Shown here piece by piece: positions 33,701 through 42,268 of a stretch of DNA of 64,000 nucleotides. The translations under genes were made by a program, and so were the position numbers. Source of the stretch: Psychrobacillus sp. BL-248-WT-3 (GTDB taxonomy: Bacteria; Bacillota; Bacilli; Bacillales_A; Planococcaceae); assembly GCF_012843435.1 (NCBI RefSeq), contig NZ_JABAFC010000005.1, positions 1-64,000 on the forward strand. The letters run 5' to 3'. The notes under the pieces were generated by a model. It was not told the origin of the DNA. It saw only the letters and a list, made by a program, of their open reading frames with translations, and did not search any database. The first letter of the stretch is position 1; each line of letters starts with the position of its first letter.

Positions 33701-34756
33701 ATGTTAGCAGAATACGAGTACAAACAAAGGTTTGAACAGGTTTTCCAACTCTTTTCAAGTGGATTAATATTTATAAGTGATGAAGGAGAAGTATTAGACG
33801 CTAATCCATATATAGAAAAAGTGTTAGAGATAGAACGAGAAGAATTGCTTAAAATGAACTCTAATACACTTTTAAATATGTTCTCTCTCACAGGAGCTTC
33901 TAGAAAGACATTTCTACAGAATTTAGCTTCAAAAGGACAAGCAGAATTTTTTAGTGAATTTCAAACATATATGGGTGACAATAGGTATCTGCATTTGATT
34001 GTATCTAAACAGAGTGAATCTAATCTATTTCTCATGGAAATTCATGACGAATCAGAAAAAATGTTTATGAGGAAGCGCCTGAATCATAACGAATCGTTAA
34101 GTACTCTAGGACAACTTGCGGCAAGTATCGCTCATGAAATACGTAATCCCATGACATCTTTAAAGGGATTCACACAGTTGTTACTGAAAACTGCTAATGA
34201 AGACGGAAAAAGATACTTGGATGTTATTGATCATGAGATACAAAGAATGGAAGAAATATTGACAGAATTTCTTCAAGTTTCAAAGCCGAGCAACAAAGAG
34301 TACACCTACTTCGAAATTGACCAGCTCATAACAGAGGTAGCTAGTTTCATGACTCCTCAATCGCTTATGAAAGCAATTGAAATTAATATTACTAATGAAT
34401 TATATACAAACATTAGAGTATTGGGAAATAGAAACCTTTTAAAACAGGTTTTTATAAATGTCATAAAAAATGCTATTGAATCTATGGTAAAAAGTGGTAA
34501 AATAGATATTAGATTATCTTTGTCTTGTGATGGATTTGTAAGTATTAAAGTAAAAGATGAGGGGAATGGAATTGGAGAAGAAGAATTAGCTAATATTTTT
34601 AAGCCATTCTTCACAACTAAATCGACAGGAACTGGGCTTGGATTATCTCATGCCTATGAAGTTATGGAGGCTCATGGCGGTAAAATAGAGGTTGAGAGTA
34701 TGGTTGGAAATGGAACGATCTTTAATTTCCTACTCCCCTTACAAGTAGCTTCCTAA
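33701..34756 (+). CDS. Soluble PAS histidine kinase, sporulation-kinase-like
   Basis: A 351-aa kinase without membrane segments. An N-terminal PAS-like domain (about 8-115; GLIFISDEGEVLDANPYIEKVL) precedes the H-box SIAHEIRNPMTSLKGF (phospho-His about H145). The HATPase domain has NVIKNAIESM, DEGNGIG, KPFFTTKSTGTGLGL and GNGTIFNFLLP. It resembles phosphorelay kinases of the KinA/KinE class, and no cognate response regulator is adjacent. It lies downstream of the divergent radical SAM gene; ATG 33701 has GAGAGG upstream. Together with the 19.5-21.1 kb gene, this gives two orphan PAS kinases. Confidence 0.88.
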   Translation: MLAEYEYKQRFEQVFQLFSSGLIFISDEGEVLDANPYIEKVLEIEREELLKMNSNTLLNMFSLTGASRKTFLQNLASKGQAEFFSEFQTYMGDNRYLHLIVSKQSESNLFLMEIHDESEKMFMRKRLNHNESLSTLGQLAASIAHEIRNPMTSLKGFTQLLLKTANEDGKRYLDVIDHEIQRMEEILTEFLQVSKPSNKEYTYFEIDQLITEVASFMTPQSLMKAIEINITNELYTNIRVLGNRNLLKQVFINVIKNAIESMVKSGKIDIRLSLSCDGFVSIKVKDEGNGIGEEELANIFKPFFTTKSTGTGLGLSHAYEVMEAHGGKIEVESMVGNGTIFNFLLPLQVAS

Positions 34757-34762
34757 GCTATT

Positions 34763-34792
34763 TTGACAATCTATTAGTCTGACCTATATAAT
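34763..34792 (+). promoter_or_regulatory. Sigma-A promoter of the MarR gene
   Basis: Consensus hexamers TTGACA (34763-34768) and TATAAT (34787-34792) with an 18-bp spacer. A widely spaced inverted repeat (ACAATC 34766-34771, GATTGT 34793-34798) brackets it and might be an autoregulatory site, but that is speculative. Confidence 0.7.
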
Positions 34793-34831
34793 GATTGTTA
34801 ATGTAATTTAATATAGGTGAGGATGACGACA

Positions 34832-35275
34832 ATGACCAATGACTTATCGAGTAGTGCTTTGAAATTATTTATAGTACTTTCCCGTGCTCATAAAGTAATA
34901 CATGAATGTACAAATCATTTCTTTCAAGAAAATGGGTTAAATCCAACTGAATTTGCGGTATTAGAGCTTTTATTCCATAAAGGAAAGCAACCCTTGCAAC
35001 AAATAGGAAATAAGATATTACTCGCTAGTGGATCTATTACTTATGTAGTAGATAAGCTTGAGGGTCGTGGCTTTATAAAGCGGGTATCCAGCGATACAGA
35101 TCGAAGAGTTACCTATGCGGAAATAACAGAAGAAGGCTCAGAGTTTATGAAAGAATTATTCCCACGTCATGAGCAGCAGTTAGTACAATTAATGAGCATC
35201 TTGACAGAAGATGAAAAAAAAGATGCTATAGAGTTAATAAAGAAGCTTGGTCTGTCCATTAAAAAATTATCTTAA
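34832..35275 (+). CDS. MarR family transcriptional regulator
   Basis: A 147-aa winged-helix regulator. The recognition helix region is LLASGSITYVVDKLEGRGFIKRV and the wing contains SSDTDRRVTYAEITEEG, the classic DxRR wing motif. Flanking helices give the dimer interface. The subgroup resembles regulators controlling oxidative-stress or efflux genes, but no obvious target gene is divergently paired here. I choose ATG 34832, 9 nt after AGGTGAGG. The gene is monocistronic, with a consensus promoter before it and a terminator after it. Confidence 0.9.
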   Translation: MTNDLSSSALKLFIVLSRAHKVIHECTNHFFQENGLNPTEFAVLELLFHKGKQPLQQIGNKILLASGSITYVVDKLEGRGFIKRVSSDTDRRVTYAEITEEGSEFMKELFPRHEQQLVQLMSILTEDEKKDAIELIKKLGLSIKKLS

Positions 35276-35276
35276 G

Positions 35277-35305
35277 AACTTCGAGCCATAGTACGGCCCG
35301 AAGTT
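35277..35305. terminator. Terminator between the MarR gene and the lipoprotein gene
   Basis: An 11-bp stem with one mismatch (35277-35287 with 35295-35305) followed by a T-rich tail. Confidence 0.75.
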
Positions 35306-35311
35306 TTTATT

Positions 35312-35905
35312 TTAATTGATTTTAATAGTATTTGCCATTTTTATGAAATCTTCAATAGCAGGCGATTCTGCTGTATCAAAAACTGTTAATTTTACTCCTA
35401 AGCCATCTTGAAGGAATGTGTAGCCATAGACATTATTGCCATCTGGAATTTCTGCTTTGTACGACTTAACATCTTCTATTTGTTTCCCAGAAGGGACAAT
35501 TGAGTTATCAGTGATTTCTGTTACGTTGCCTTCTGAATTAGATGCTTTTACTGTCTCTACTAGCTCGTTTGTTACATCTGCCATATTAACCTCAGAGGCA
35601 TTATAGACTTCTATACGCATAGATTGCTCTTCATTTTCTTTATTGAATAGCAAGTCTTTATTTGGTTCTTCTGCAGTTAATTCATAGCCATCAAGTACGG
35701 ATATGGAATATTCCTGATTATCACTATCAACAGAAGTTCCGGTTGCTTCAGAACTATTTTCTTTTTCCTCTGAACCGTTAGCTTCGCTGTTGTTTGTAGA
35801 ATCTGTTACTTGATCATCGTTAGATGTCTCTTTCTCTGAAGAACCACAAGCGGCAATCAAAAGTGTTAACAATAGGACAGATAGAATTGAAATTACTTTT
35901 TTCAT
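35312..35905 (-). CDS. Uncharacterised lipoprotein
   Basis: A 197-aa lipoprotein. It has a basic start, hydrophobic core and lipobox LIAACGSS, so the mature protein should begin at about C20 and anchor outside the membrane. Residues about 22-65 are a Ser/Asn/Glu-rich flexible linker. The remaining ~130 residues form a globular domain (YSISVLDGYELTAEEPNKDLLF ... LGVKLTVFDTAES) that I cannot assign; it recalls small extracytoplasmic domains of many Bacillus lipoproteins. ATG 35905 has AAGGAAGC upstream. The CPBP protease gene lies 43 nt upstream on the same strand, so the two may be cotranscribed. Confidence 0.8.
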   Translation of the reverse strand: MKKVISILSVLLLTLLIAACGSSEKETSNDDQVTDSTNNSEANGSEEKENSSEATGTSVDSDNQEYSISVLDGYELTAEEPNKDLLFNKENEEQSMRIEVYNASEVNMADVTNELVETVKASNSEGNVTEITDNSIVPSGKQIEDVKSYKAEIPDGNNVYGYTFLQDGLGVKLTVFDTAESPAIEDFIKMANTIKIN

Positions 35906-35948
35906 TTAATCAGCTTCCTTTCTAGTATAGTTATGGTTTACATAACTT

Positions 35949-36560
35949 TCATATTAGTGGTAGCACCAGGAATAGCAGTAAAAGAAATACAATATGGGCT
36001 ACAATATTAAGTGGCATACTTTTTTTCTTTTCGTAAAGCCATCCAAAAATGATTCCTACAATAATAGCAAAAAAAACACCAATGTAGAAACCACTCACTA
36101 TAAATGATGCTCCATATAAAACGGAACTAGTTAGTATAGCGAGAGTAGGAGAGAACCAATTTTTCACTGCATTTTGGATGAAGCCACGCCAGAAAAATTC
36201 TTCTCCAGGAATAATGATGAAGAACAGTAAAATGTAATGCCATAAAGCAGAAGGTGCAAATACACCAAAGAAATGAGAAACTTCTTTCGTCGCTTTAGAT
36301 GGTAATAGCTCCAGTAGCTGTAAGCCTAAAAAGCACAATAAGTAAGTTCCTATACCATATACTATACCCCAAAATAAATAGTTAAACGTTTTCAGCTGAT
36401 CTTCTAATTTTGAAAAATAAAAAGAAGAAGCCGTTAAAAAAAGTGTTGTAAACGAATAGAAATACCAAAATACGTTTTCATTATTAAACGTAACCCAAGT
36501 AAAAACAAAAGCTAATACTAGTGATATTACTAGTCCTATAAAAAGTTTTCGATTAATCAT
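35949..36560 (-). CDS. CPBP family intramembrane metalloprotease
   Basis: A 203-aa integral membrane protein with about six helices. The CAAX protease/bacteriocin-processing motif EExxxR appears as GEEFFWRGFI (about 124-133), and a second metal-ligand motif with His is in NIVAHIVF near the end. In bacteria, members act in bacteriocin self-immunity or prepeptide maturation, but many have unknown roles. Nothing here ties it to a bacteriocin. ATG 36560 has AAGGATG upstream. Confidence 0.85.
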   Translation of the reverse strand: MINRKLFIGLVISLVLAFVFTWVTFNNENVFWYFYSFTTLFLTASSFYFSKLEDQLKTFNYLFWGIVYGIGTYLLCFLGLQLLELLPSKATKEVSHFFGVFAPSALWHYILLFFIIIPGEEFFWRGFIQNAVKNWFSPTLAILTSSVLYGASFIVSGFYIGVFFAIIVGIIFGWLYEKKKSMPLNIVAHIVFLLLLFLVLPLI

Positions 36561-36653
36561 ATATGCACATCCTTACCATAGTCACAAAAAAAGAGAAGTA
36601 TAGAGTTTTATGACGGTCTAGGAAAAAGAATTGCCTGTTACTTAGAAATAAAA

Positions 36654-36678
36654 CCGTTCATCTCATGGAGAGGAACGG
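36654..36678 (-). terminator. Terminator of the DUF2187 gene
   Basis: An 11-bp stem with one mismatch (36654-36664 with 36668-36678), with a T-rich tail on the minus strand. Confidence 0.65.
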
Positions 36679-36686
36679 CATGACGT

Positions 36687-36875
36687 TTAATCTTCATTGC
36701 TATATAATATCTTATAACGCTTATGGTTGATTACCGTTTTTTCTTCTAGTTCAAGCTCGTTAAAGTTTTCCATATAAGTTAAATCAACTATGACAGAATT
36801 CTCGTTAACTTTTTCTACTATACCTTGAAGACCATCTTTAAACTCAATAATGTTACCGACTTCAGCGATTTTCAT
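36687..36875 (-). CDS. YkvS-like small protein (DUF2187)
   Basis: A 62-aa cytosolic protein. Its segment EVGNIIEFKDGLQGIVEKVNENSVIVDLTYMENF is the beta-rich KOW/SH3-like core shared by YkvS and other DUF2187 proteins, followed by NHKRYKIL. The function of the family is unknown. I take ATG 36875; the earlier in-frame ATG at 36887 abuts the AAGGGG ribosome binding site, and the longer N-terminal frame is unlike the family. Confidence 0.78.
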   Translation of the reverse strand: MKIAEVGNIIEFKDGLQGIVEKVNENSVIVDLTYMENFNELELEEKTVINHKRYKILYSNED

Positions 36876-37101
36876 AGATTGTCCCATCCCCTTAAGAACA
36901 TAATATAATACAGTTTGCCCTAAAAAAAGATGTACGTAAAGTATTTTTATCAAAAGTTTTAAAACTATACATTTTGTCTAATTTTAAAATAGTACTTTTT
37001 AATAATACATGAGGAATTCAGTTTAGGAGACATTCTATGATTGTTATGTTTTTTGAGAGGAATAAACACCATTTATTTAAAATATAAGGAGATTTAAAAA
37101 T

Positions 37102-37290
37102 ATGCAATCGATAGATGAACAACTTAACGCGCTAAAAAGTGGGATGATAGATCAAATTCACGTCACTAAGGAAGAGTTTTTAGCATTTAGAGAAGTACTT
37201 GTAAAAAGAGAAGATTTTAAACACTTTAGTGGTAATGCAATGCAAGGTGGAGATATAATATATACTTATCTAACGCATCCAAGAAGTTAA
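37102..37290 (+). CDS. Conserved-looking small hypothetical protein, 62 aa
   Basis: I do not recognise a named family. The protein is acidic to neutral, with a helical N-terminal half (DEQLNALKSGMIDQIHVTKEEF) and a Gly-containing tail (GNAMQGGDIIYTYL). No signal or membrane segment is present. ATG 37102 is preceded by AAGGAGAT at good spacing, and the frame has normal codon use, so coding is likely. It sits upstream of the Spo0E-type gene on the same strand, about 110 nt away. Confidence 0.65.
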   Translation: MQSIDEQLNALKSGMIDQIHVTKEEFLAFREVLVKREDFKHFSGNAMQGGDIIYTYLTHPRS

Positions 37291-37403
37291 TGTGCTAATG
37301 TACATTACTTTACTTTAAATTGTCGGTATATTCTGATTAGTATAAGGGGTTTATGTATAGATAGTAGAGGGAAATATACAATTTTCAAAAGGAGAGTTTT
37401 CTA

Positions 37404-37580
37404 ATGATGGAATCTATTCTAAAAAGGCTAGAATATACAAGAGAAAAGATGATTCAATCTGCGATAGAAAATGGTGTAACTAATAGGGAAACTATTCGAT
37501 TAAGCGAAGAGCTAGATCATTTACTTAACGAGTTTCATTCCCAAGTTAAGCAGCTAAGCACATCTAAACAAATCGACTAG
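37404..37580 (+). CDS. Spo0E-like aspartyl-phosphate phosphatase, 58 aa
   Basis: An ATG at 37404 (or 37407), with AAAAGGAGAG upstream, opens 58 codons ending TAG at 37578-37580. The product is two helices, and the second contains SEELDHLLNEFH, the SxxLD signature of Spo0E phosphatases. In B. subtilis Spo0E, YisI and YnzD dephosphorylate Spo0A~P and so hold back sporulation; other members act on other regulators. The gene lies 19 nt before a MoxR ATPase gene, but linkage of function is not implied. The motif and size are convincing. Confidence 0.85.
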   Translation: MMESILKRLEYTREKMIQSAIENGVTNRETIRLSEELDHLLNEFHSQVKQLSTSKQID

Positions 37581-37599
37581 TAAATTGGAGAAGATATGA

Positions 37600-38538
37600 A
37601 TGGATTCAGCTTTAATCAAACTAAAAAAAGAATTGAACCAATCTATTATAGGTAGACAAAAAGAAATCGATTTTATGCTAATGGGTTTGTTAGTTCAAGG
37701 CCATGTGCTATTAGAAAGTGTACCTGGATCTGGAAAAACAATGATGGCTAAATCTTTTGCAGAAGCCATTCAAGGAGAATTTAAACGAATACAATTTACT
37801 CCCGATGTTCTTCCTTCAGATGTAACAGGAATTAGTTACTTTCATCCTCAGAAGCAGGAGTTTATTCTGCGGATGGGTCCAGTAATGAGTAATATTTTGC
37901 TTGCAGATGAAATTAATCGTGCCACTCCAAGAACTCAGTCCAGTCTTTTAGAGGCGATGGAAGAGAAACAAGTGTCAATTGATGGTGAAACTATTAAGCT
38001 ACCTTATCCTTTTATGGTAATTGCTACACAAAACCCAATAGAATCACAGCAAGGTACCTTCCAGTTACCTGCTGCTCAGCTAGACCGCTTTTTATTTAAG
38101 CTTAATATTGGTTATCCAACCATGAAGGAAGAGAATTACATTTTAAAACATTTTGGTCAAGCTCCTGGAAAAGTTAAAACTAAGCAAGTGGTTACTCTTG
38201 AGAAAATTGAAGAATGGTCTAAGCAAGTAAATAATATTCAAGTTCATGAAGATATTTTTACTTACATCATACAAATTGTACAAGGCACGAGAAAACACCA
38301 GTACATAGAACTAGGGTTAAGTAGTCGAGCTTCTTTAGCTATGCTACAGGCTTCTAAAGCCCACGCCTTCATTAATGGTAGGGAGTATGTGACACCAGAC
38401 GACGTAAAGAACATCATAGATCCTGTTTGTTTGCATCGCCTTAGATTGTCCTCGCAAGGAATGTTAATCCATGAAATATCTAATATTATGGCAGAATTGA
38501 TTAAAGAAATTGAAGCACCTGTTGAGGCAAGTATATAA
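37600..38538 (+). CDS. MoxR family AAA+ ATPase (first module)
   Basis: A 312-aa AAA+ ATPase of the MoxR group, chaperone-like proteins that mature metal-binding or von Willebrand-type partners. The Walker A is SVPGSGKTM (about 39-47), Walker B LLADEINRATP (about 103-113), sensor 1 ATQNPIE, and the arginine-finger/C-terminal helical lid follows with SSRASLAML. GGAG precedes ATG 37600 by 9 nt. It overlaps the next gene by one base (TAATG), forming a three-gene operon with DUF58 and DUF4129 proteins. Confidence 0.93.
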   Translation: MDSALIKLKKELNQSIIGRQKEIDFMLMGLLVQGHVLLESVPGSGKTMMAKSFAEAIQGEFKRIQFTPDVLPSDVTGISYFHPQKQEFILRMGPVMSNILLADEINRATPRTQSSLLEAMEEKQVSIDGETIKLPYPFMVIATQNPIESQQGTFQLPAAQLDRFLFKLNIGYPTMKEENYILKHFGQAPGKVKTKQVVTLEKIEEWSKQVNNIQVHEDIFTYIIQIVQGTRKHQYIELGLSSRASLAMLQASKAHAFINGREYVTPDDVKNIIDPVCLHRLRLSSQGMLIHEISNIMAELIKEIEAPVEASI

Positions 38539-39695
38539 TGACGTGGAAACGTAACGATGTAAACTATAAGTATATAAAAATATATAGGGATATATTGCTG
38601 ATCAGTGGGGTATTTCTTTTTATCTTTGATCAGCATGTACTTTTCGTTATTATTTTCTTTTTGTTATGTTTCGTGTTGATTCAACTGCTTTACTTTCAAA
38701 AAGTTGGTAGTGGACTTACTTTTGTAAATGAGAAAAAAAGAGTTAGATTAATGAAAGGGACTACCTCACATTTTGAGCTGACTTTTAAAAATAAAGGTAT
38801 GCCGATTTGGAATGGCACCATTACAATAGCATTCCACGATTCAGTTGCTCCAGTTAGAGCCAATAATATTTTATCTTCAGGATTTTTTGAGGTGAATGTT
38901 CCTTTTTCTATTGGATACAATAAAACAGTTACGATACAAGTACCTATAGTTGGTAGTCGAAGAGGTCTTTCGAGGTTTAGAGGCATAGATATTAATATCC
39001 CTCATCCTTTAACGGAAGGTTCTATTATATTGAATTACCAACCATACATATTGATGGATGCAATGGTTTATCCAACTATCTATCCAATCAAAGAAGAATT
39101 TCTTCCTACTCGACTTAAGCCTGGAGAGCTGGAGTTAAATTCTTCTTTGTTTGTTGACCCGTTCTTCCCTATTGGTACTAGAGAATATGAACAAGGTGAT
39201 CAGTTTAACCATATTCATTGGAAAGCAAGTGCAAGGACACAGCAGCTTCAAACCAAAATTTTTACAAAAGTTACTAATGTATCGGTATTATTTTTAGTTA
39301 ATCTTGCAGATGGGTATAGGATGGTTCATGATTTTGAGGAGAAGATAGAGTGGCTAGCATCTAATGTGGAAGCTTGTTATAAGGCAAATGTTCCCTTTGG
39401 ATTTGGCTTAAATATTCGAGCATCAGGAAAGAGACCATTTGTATTTGTTCCTTTAGGCTCTGGTGATGTACATAGACTAAATGCTTTAGAGTTACTTTCT
39501 ATTCTATCGGTTAGCAATATCACTATACCATTTGAAAATATGATTAAATATATTGATAGTCATGAGGAAATACCGGTGTCTGTTCGAGTTTTTTCTCATA
39601 ATATGGAGAAGTATCATTCCATATTAACCCCATGGGAGCAGAAGGCCATTGTCACATATCTGACTGAGCAAGAGGAGGGAGATTATGTTAAATAA
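38538..39695 (+). CDS. DUF58 membrane protein (first module)
   Basis: A 385-aa protein with two hydrophobic helices in the first 60 residues. The hallmark DUF58 sequence follows: FFPIGTREYEQGDQFNHIHWKASART (split here: REYEQGDQFNHIHW, KASART) at about 210-235. It begins within the stop of the moxR gene and overlaps the next gene. MoxR plus DUF58 pairs are common in bacteria and are thought to act in cell-envelope or protein-assembly tasks. The aspartates of a metal-binding (MIDAS-like) site are not obvious in this copy. Confidence 0.88.
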   Translation: MTWKRNDVNYKYIKIYRDILLISGVFLFIFDQHVLFVIIFFLLCFVLIQLLYFQKVGSGLTFVNEKKRVRLMKGTTSHFELTFKNKGMPIWNGTITIAFHDSVAPVRANNILSSGFFEVNVPFSIGYNKTVTIQVPIVGSRRGLSRFRGIDINIPHPLTEGSIILNYQPYILMDAMVYPTIYPIKEEFLPTRLKPGELELNSSLFVDPFFPIGTREYEQGDQFNHIHWKASARTQQLQTKIFTKVTNVSVLFLVNLADGYRMVHDFEEKIEWLASNVEACYKANVPFGFGLNIRASGKRPFVFVPLGSGDVHRLNALELLSILSVSNITIPFENMIKYIDSHEEIPVSVRVFSHNMEKYHSILTPWEQKAIVTYLTEQEEGDYVK

Positions 39696-40926
39696 CTCCA
39701 CTCAAACTTTCCATATACAAAAATTGTCCTATGAAAAGTACCTGAAGGATATGTGGATAGTTAGCTTGTTCTTTGTTTTATTGTTAAATGAGACTTTGGT
39801 AAGTTTGCCGTTTCTATGGATTGGTATCCAAATTTTTACCGTGCTGGTTGCCCAGTATACTTTTTCGAAATTTGGACCTAGTTTAATCATCGCTTTTATT
39901 ATTCCTACGGTGTCATTACTTTTCCTCTTTTTATTTGGAGGTCCCTTTTGGCTATATTGTATTGGGGTTCTAATATCTGTGTGTTGCTTACATTATAGAT
40001 ATAATGTAATTCAGTTGGATGAGGACAGTGATAATCCTTTTGCCTTACTGTCATTAATGGTATTTTTCTCTATCCACTTAATTTGTATTATGCTTGTGAT
40101 CGAAAATTATAAAATCACTTTATATAGTGTCTTTATAGGAGGAGTTATTTTCTTTGTAGGGTTAAGGCTATTTAGTGTTTGGAGAAAAAGTTACAGTCAT
40201 ACAAAAGAATCGTTAAACCAATTTGCACTTTATTATTTAGTTGGTTTGTCCGTTATCTTTCTTTTAACTTTCTTAAGCTTTTTGATTTTTAGCCCAGTGA
40301 GACAACTTTTAGGTGTGATCCTCCAAGGGTTGTTTACTATTGTGATGTTGCCTTTGACACCTTTGCTCATTTTAATTGAAAAATATTTGAGTAATTTGTT
40401 CAGCGAACCAGCAGAGGAAAGAGAACAGGATATTGTAGCAAATGACGGTATAATGGATGGTTTACGTCAAGATGAATCTGAAGCAATTACTTCGTCATTT
40501 CCAATAGAGTGGATCCTATTTGGGGCCTTAGGTATAGTAATACTTTTAATTGTTACTTATATTATCAAAAAGAAAATAGAATTTCCTGTGGAACAACAAC
40601 GAAATAATTTCATTTATAAAAATGATAATTTGGCTATTCAGGATGAAGAATTATTAAAGCAAAGTACCATTTATAAAGTTGAAGCTTCATTCCTTAGAGA
40701 GCTTTACTTTGAATTTGAAAAAGAGGCAACATCATTAGGATACAATAGAGAAATGAGTGAAACTGTTAGGGAATGGTTTAAAAGAATGTCATGGGAGGTA
40801 AAAGGTGAATTTTTTTCTACTTATGAAGAAGTAAGATATGGTGGTCACATGGTAGGAGAAGAACAGGCAGATATTTTTATAGAAGAATTGGATAAAATAA
40901 AAAAAATTTTAAAAAAAGAGGTTTAA
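39685..40926 (+). CDS. Multi-pass membrane protein with DUF4129-like C-terminus
   Basis: A 413-aa membrane protein with about eight helices in the first 240 residues, another near 275-295, and a cytosolic or external tail. The tail (about 330-410; LYFEFEKEATSLGYNREMSETVREW, then FSTYEEVRYGG) fits the DUF4129 domain that ends transglutaminase-like TgpA proteins. Unlike those, no transglutaminase core with a Cys-His-Asp triad is seen between membrane part and tail. It closes the MoxR-DUF58 operon; ATG 39685 has GAGGAGGGA upstream. The missing enzymatic domain suggests a structural or divergent role. Confidence 0.75.
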   Translation: MLNNSTQTFHIQKLSYEKYLKDMWIVSLFFVLLLNETLVSLPFLWIGIQIFTVLVAQYTFSKFGPSLIIAFIIPTVSLLFLFLFGGPFWLYCIGVLISVCCLHYRYNVIQLDEDSDNPFALLSLMVFFSIHLICIMLVIENYKITLYSVFIGGVIFFVGLRLFSVWRKSYSHTKESLNQFALYYLVGLSVIFLLTFLSFLIFSPVRQLLGVILQGLFTIVMLPLTPLLILIEKYLSNLFSEPAEEREQDIVANDGIMDGLRQDESEAITSSFPIEWILFGALGIVILLIVTYIIKKKIEFPVEQQRNNFIYKNDNLAIQDEELLKQSTIYKVEASFLRELYFEFEKEATSLGYNREMSETVREWFKRMSWEVKGEFFSTYEEVRYGGHMVGEEQADIFIEELDKIKKILKKEV

Positions 40927-41331
40927 ATAAATGTGAGCAGGGCATATTAATAAAGAACACAGCAACATTCTCATTTCCCCCTTTTTAAGGATCATCCACT
41001 GGATGGTCCTCTTTTTTTGTCTAAATTTATCATTTGCGTATTAGTTATTGAAATAAATTGCACTTCCCTTTATGAATGGACAGGTTGCTGATCCATTAGA
41101 ATGATGCAAGGGACAGTTAAGAGACAAAACAGTTGATGATAGTTTATCGTTCGCCCGGATCATCTGCACTTCCGAAAAGTGATATAAAATTTCTCTCTTT
41201 TCAATCGTCCCTGCCTTACATCAAAACCAAAATTATGAAATGGATTAATCATTAAAGTGAAATTTTAAATAAATTTGTTTTACTTTTCTGATAAACTGTA
41301 TTTAATACAAATTATATTGGAGGAGTTATTT
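40927..41331. other. Intergenic stretch after the first MoxR module
   Basis: It contains a terminator (40988-41010) and, around 41100-41165, a patch weakly like part of the repeat core of copies A and B (TTATCGTTCGCCCGG against TTATCGCTCACCCCG). No gene is seen. Confidence 0.4.
40988..41010 (+). terminator. Terminator of the first MoxR/DUF58 operon
   Basis: A 10-bp stem with a G-U pair (40988-40997 with 41001-41010) and seven T residues. Confidence 0.8.
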
Positions 41332-42201
41332 ATGACGGAGCAACTCAAAATAGGTTTTATTGGCACAGGTGTAATGGGTAAAAGTATAGTTAAGCATTTA
41401 CTAAAAGCAGGTCATGAGGTTAGTGTATACACAAGAACTAAGGAGAAAGCAGAGGAGTTACTTACTTTAGGAGCAAGGTGGGTATCAAAGCCTAGTGAAG
41501 CTGCTAGCAGTGTACAATACCTCTTTACCATGGTTGGCTATCCACACGATGTAGAAGAAGTTTATTTTGGAGAAGAAGGAATATTCTCAATAGAAAACAA
41601 AGGGTTAACTGTCATCGATTTAACAACATCCACACCTACTTTAGCAAAAAAAATTGACAATCGCGCTAAGGAGCTAGATATGCAATCCCTAGATGCTCCA
41701 GTGTCGGGTGGAGATATAGGTGCTCAATTAGGAAAGCTATCCATTATGTGTGGTGGAGAGAGGGAAACCTTTGACAGATCTTTATCAGTACTGAAGCTAT
41801 TTGGTGAGACCATTCTACATGAGGGAACTGCGGGCGCTGGACAACATACTAAAATGTGTAACCAAATAACGATTGCATCTAATATGATAGGAGTCTGTGA
41901 GGCACTTACATACGGAAAGAAAGCTGGGTTGGAATTAGAACAAGTATTAAGAGCAATTTCTACTGGTGCTGCTGGTTCTTGGTCATTGAGCAATTTAGCA
42001 CCTCGAATGATTAAAGGTGATTTAGAGCCGGGATTCTTTATCAAGCATTTTGTTAAAGACATGAAAATTGCTTTGGAGGAATCAGAAAGAATGAATTTGA
42101 CATTACCTGGGTTAGAGTTAGCGAAGTCATTATATGATCAATTAATAAGTGACGGATATGAGGATAAAGGTACTCAAGCACTAATAAAATTATACGAATA
42201 A
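41332..42201 (+). CDS. ykwC: NAD(P)-dependent oxidoreductase, 3-hydroxyisobutyrate dehydrogenase family (YkwC)
   Basis: A 289-aa beta-hydroxyacid dehydrogenase. The Rossmann motif GFIGTGVMG is at about 8-16. The substrate-binding motif LDAPVSGGDIGA is at about 120-131, and the catalytic Lys lies in GAGQHTKMCNQ (about K173). C-terminal KDMKIALEES fits the family. The substrate (3-hydroxyisobutyrate, glycerate or another) is not determined. ATG 41332 follows GGAGGAG by 6 nt; the longer upstream frame is not supported. It precedes cheV, as ykwC does in the B. subtilis neighbourhood. Confidence 0.9.
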   Translation: MTEQLKIGFIGTGVMGKSIVKHLLKAGHEVSVYTRTKEKAEELLTLGARWVSKPSEAASSVQYLFTMVGYPHDVEEVYFGEEGIFSIENKGLTVIDLTTSTPTLAKKIDNRAKELDMQSLDAPVSGGDIGAQLGKLSIMCGGERETFDRSLSVLKLFGETILHEGTAGAGQHTKMCNQITIASNMIGVCEALTYGKKAGLELEQVLRAISTGAAGSWSLSNLAPRMIKGDLEPGFFIKHFVKDMKIALEESERMNLTLPGLELAKSLYDQLISDGYEDKGTQALIKLYE

Positions 42202-42268
42202 TATAGTAATATTTTACCTCTGTATGATACAATTGGTATAATCGTGAGTGTGGAAAGGAAGATTTTTT

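Noticed and set aside
35949-36560. CPBP protease as part of a bacteriocin immunity locus
   Set aside because: No precursor peptide, modification enzyme or dedicated exporter gene lies nearby.
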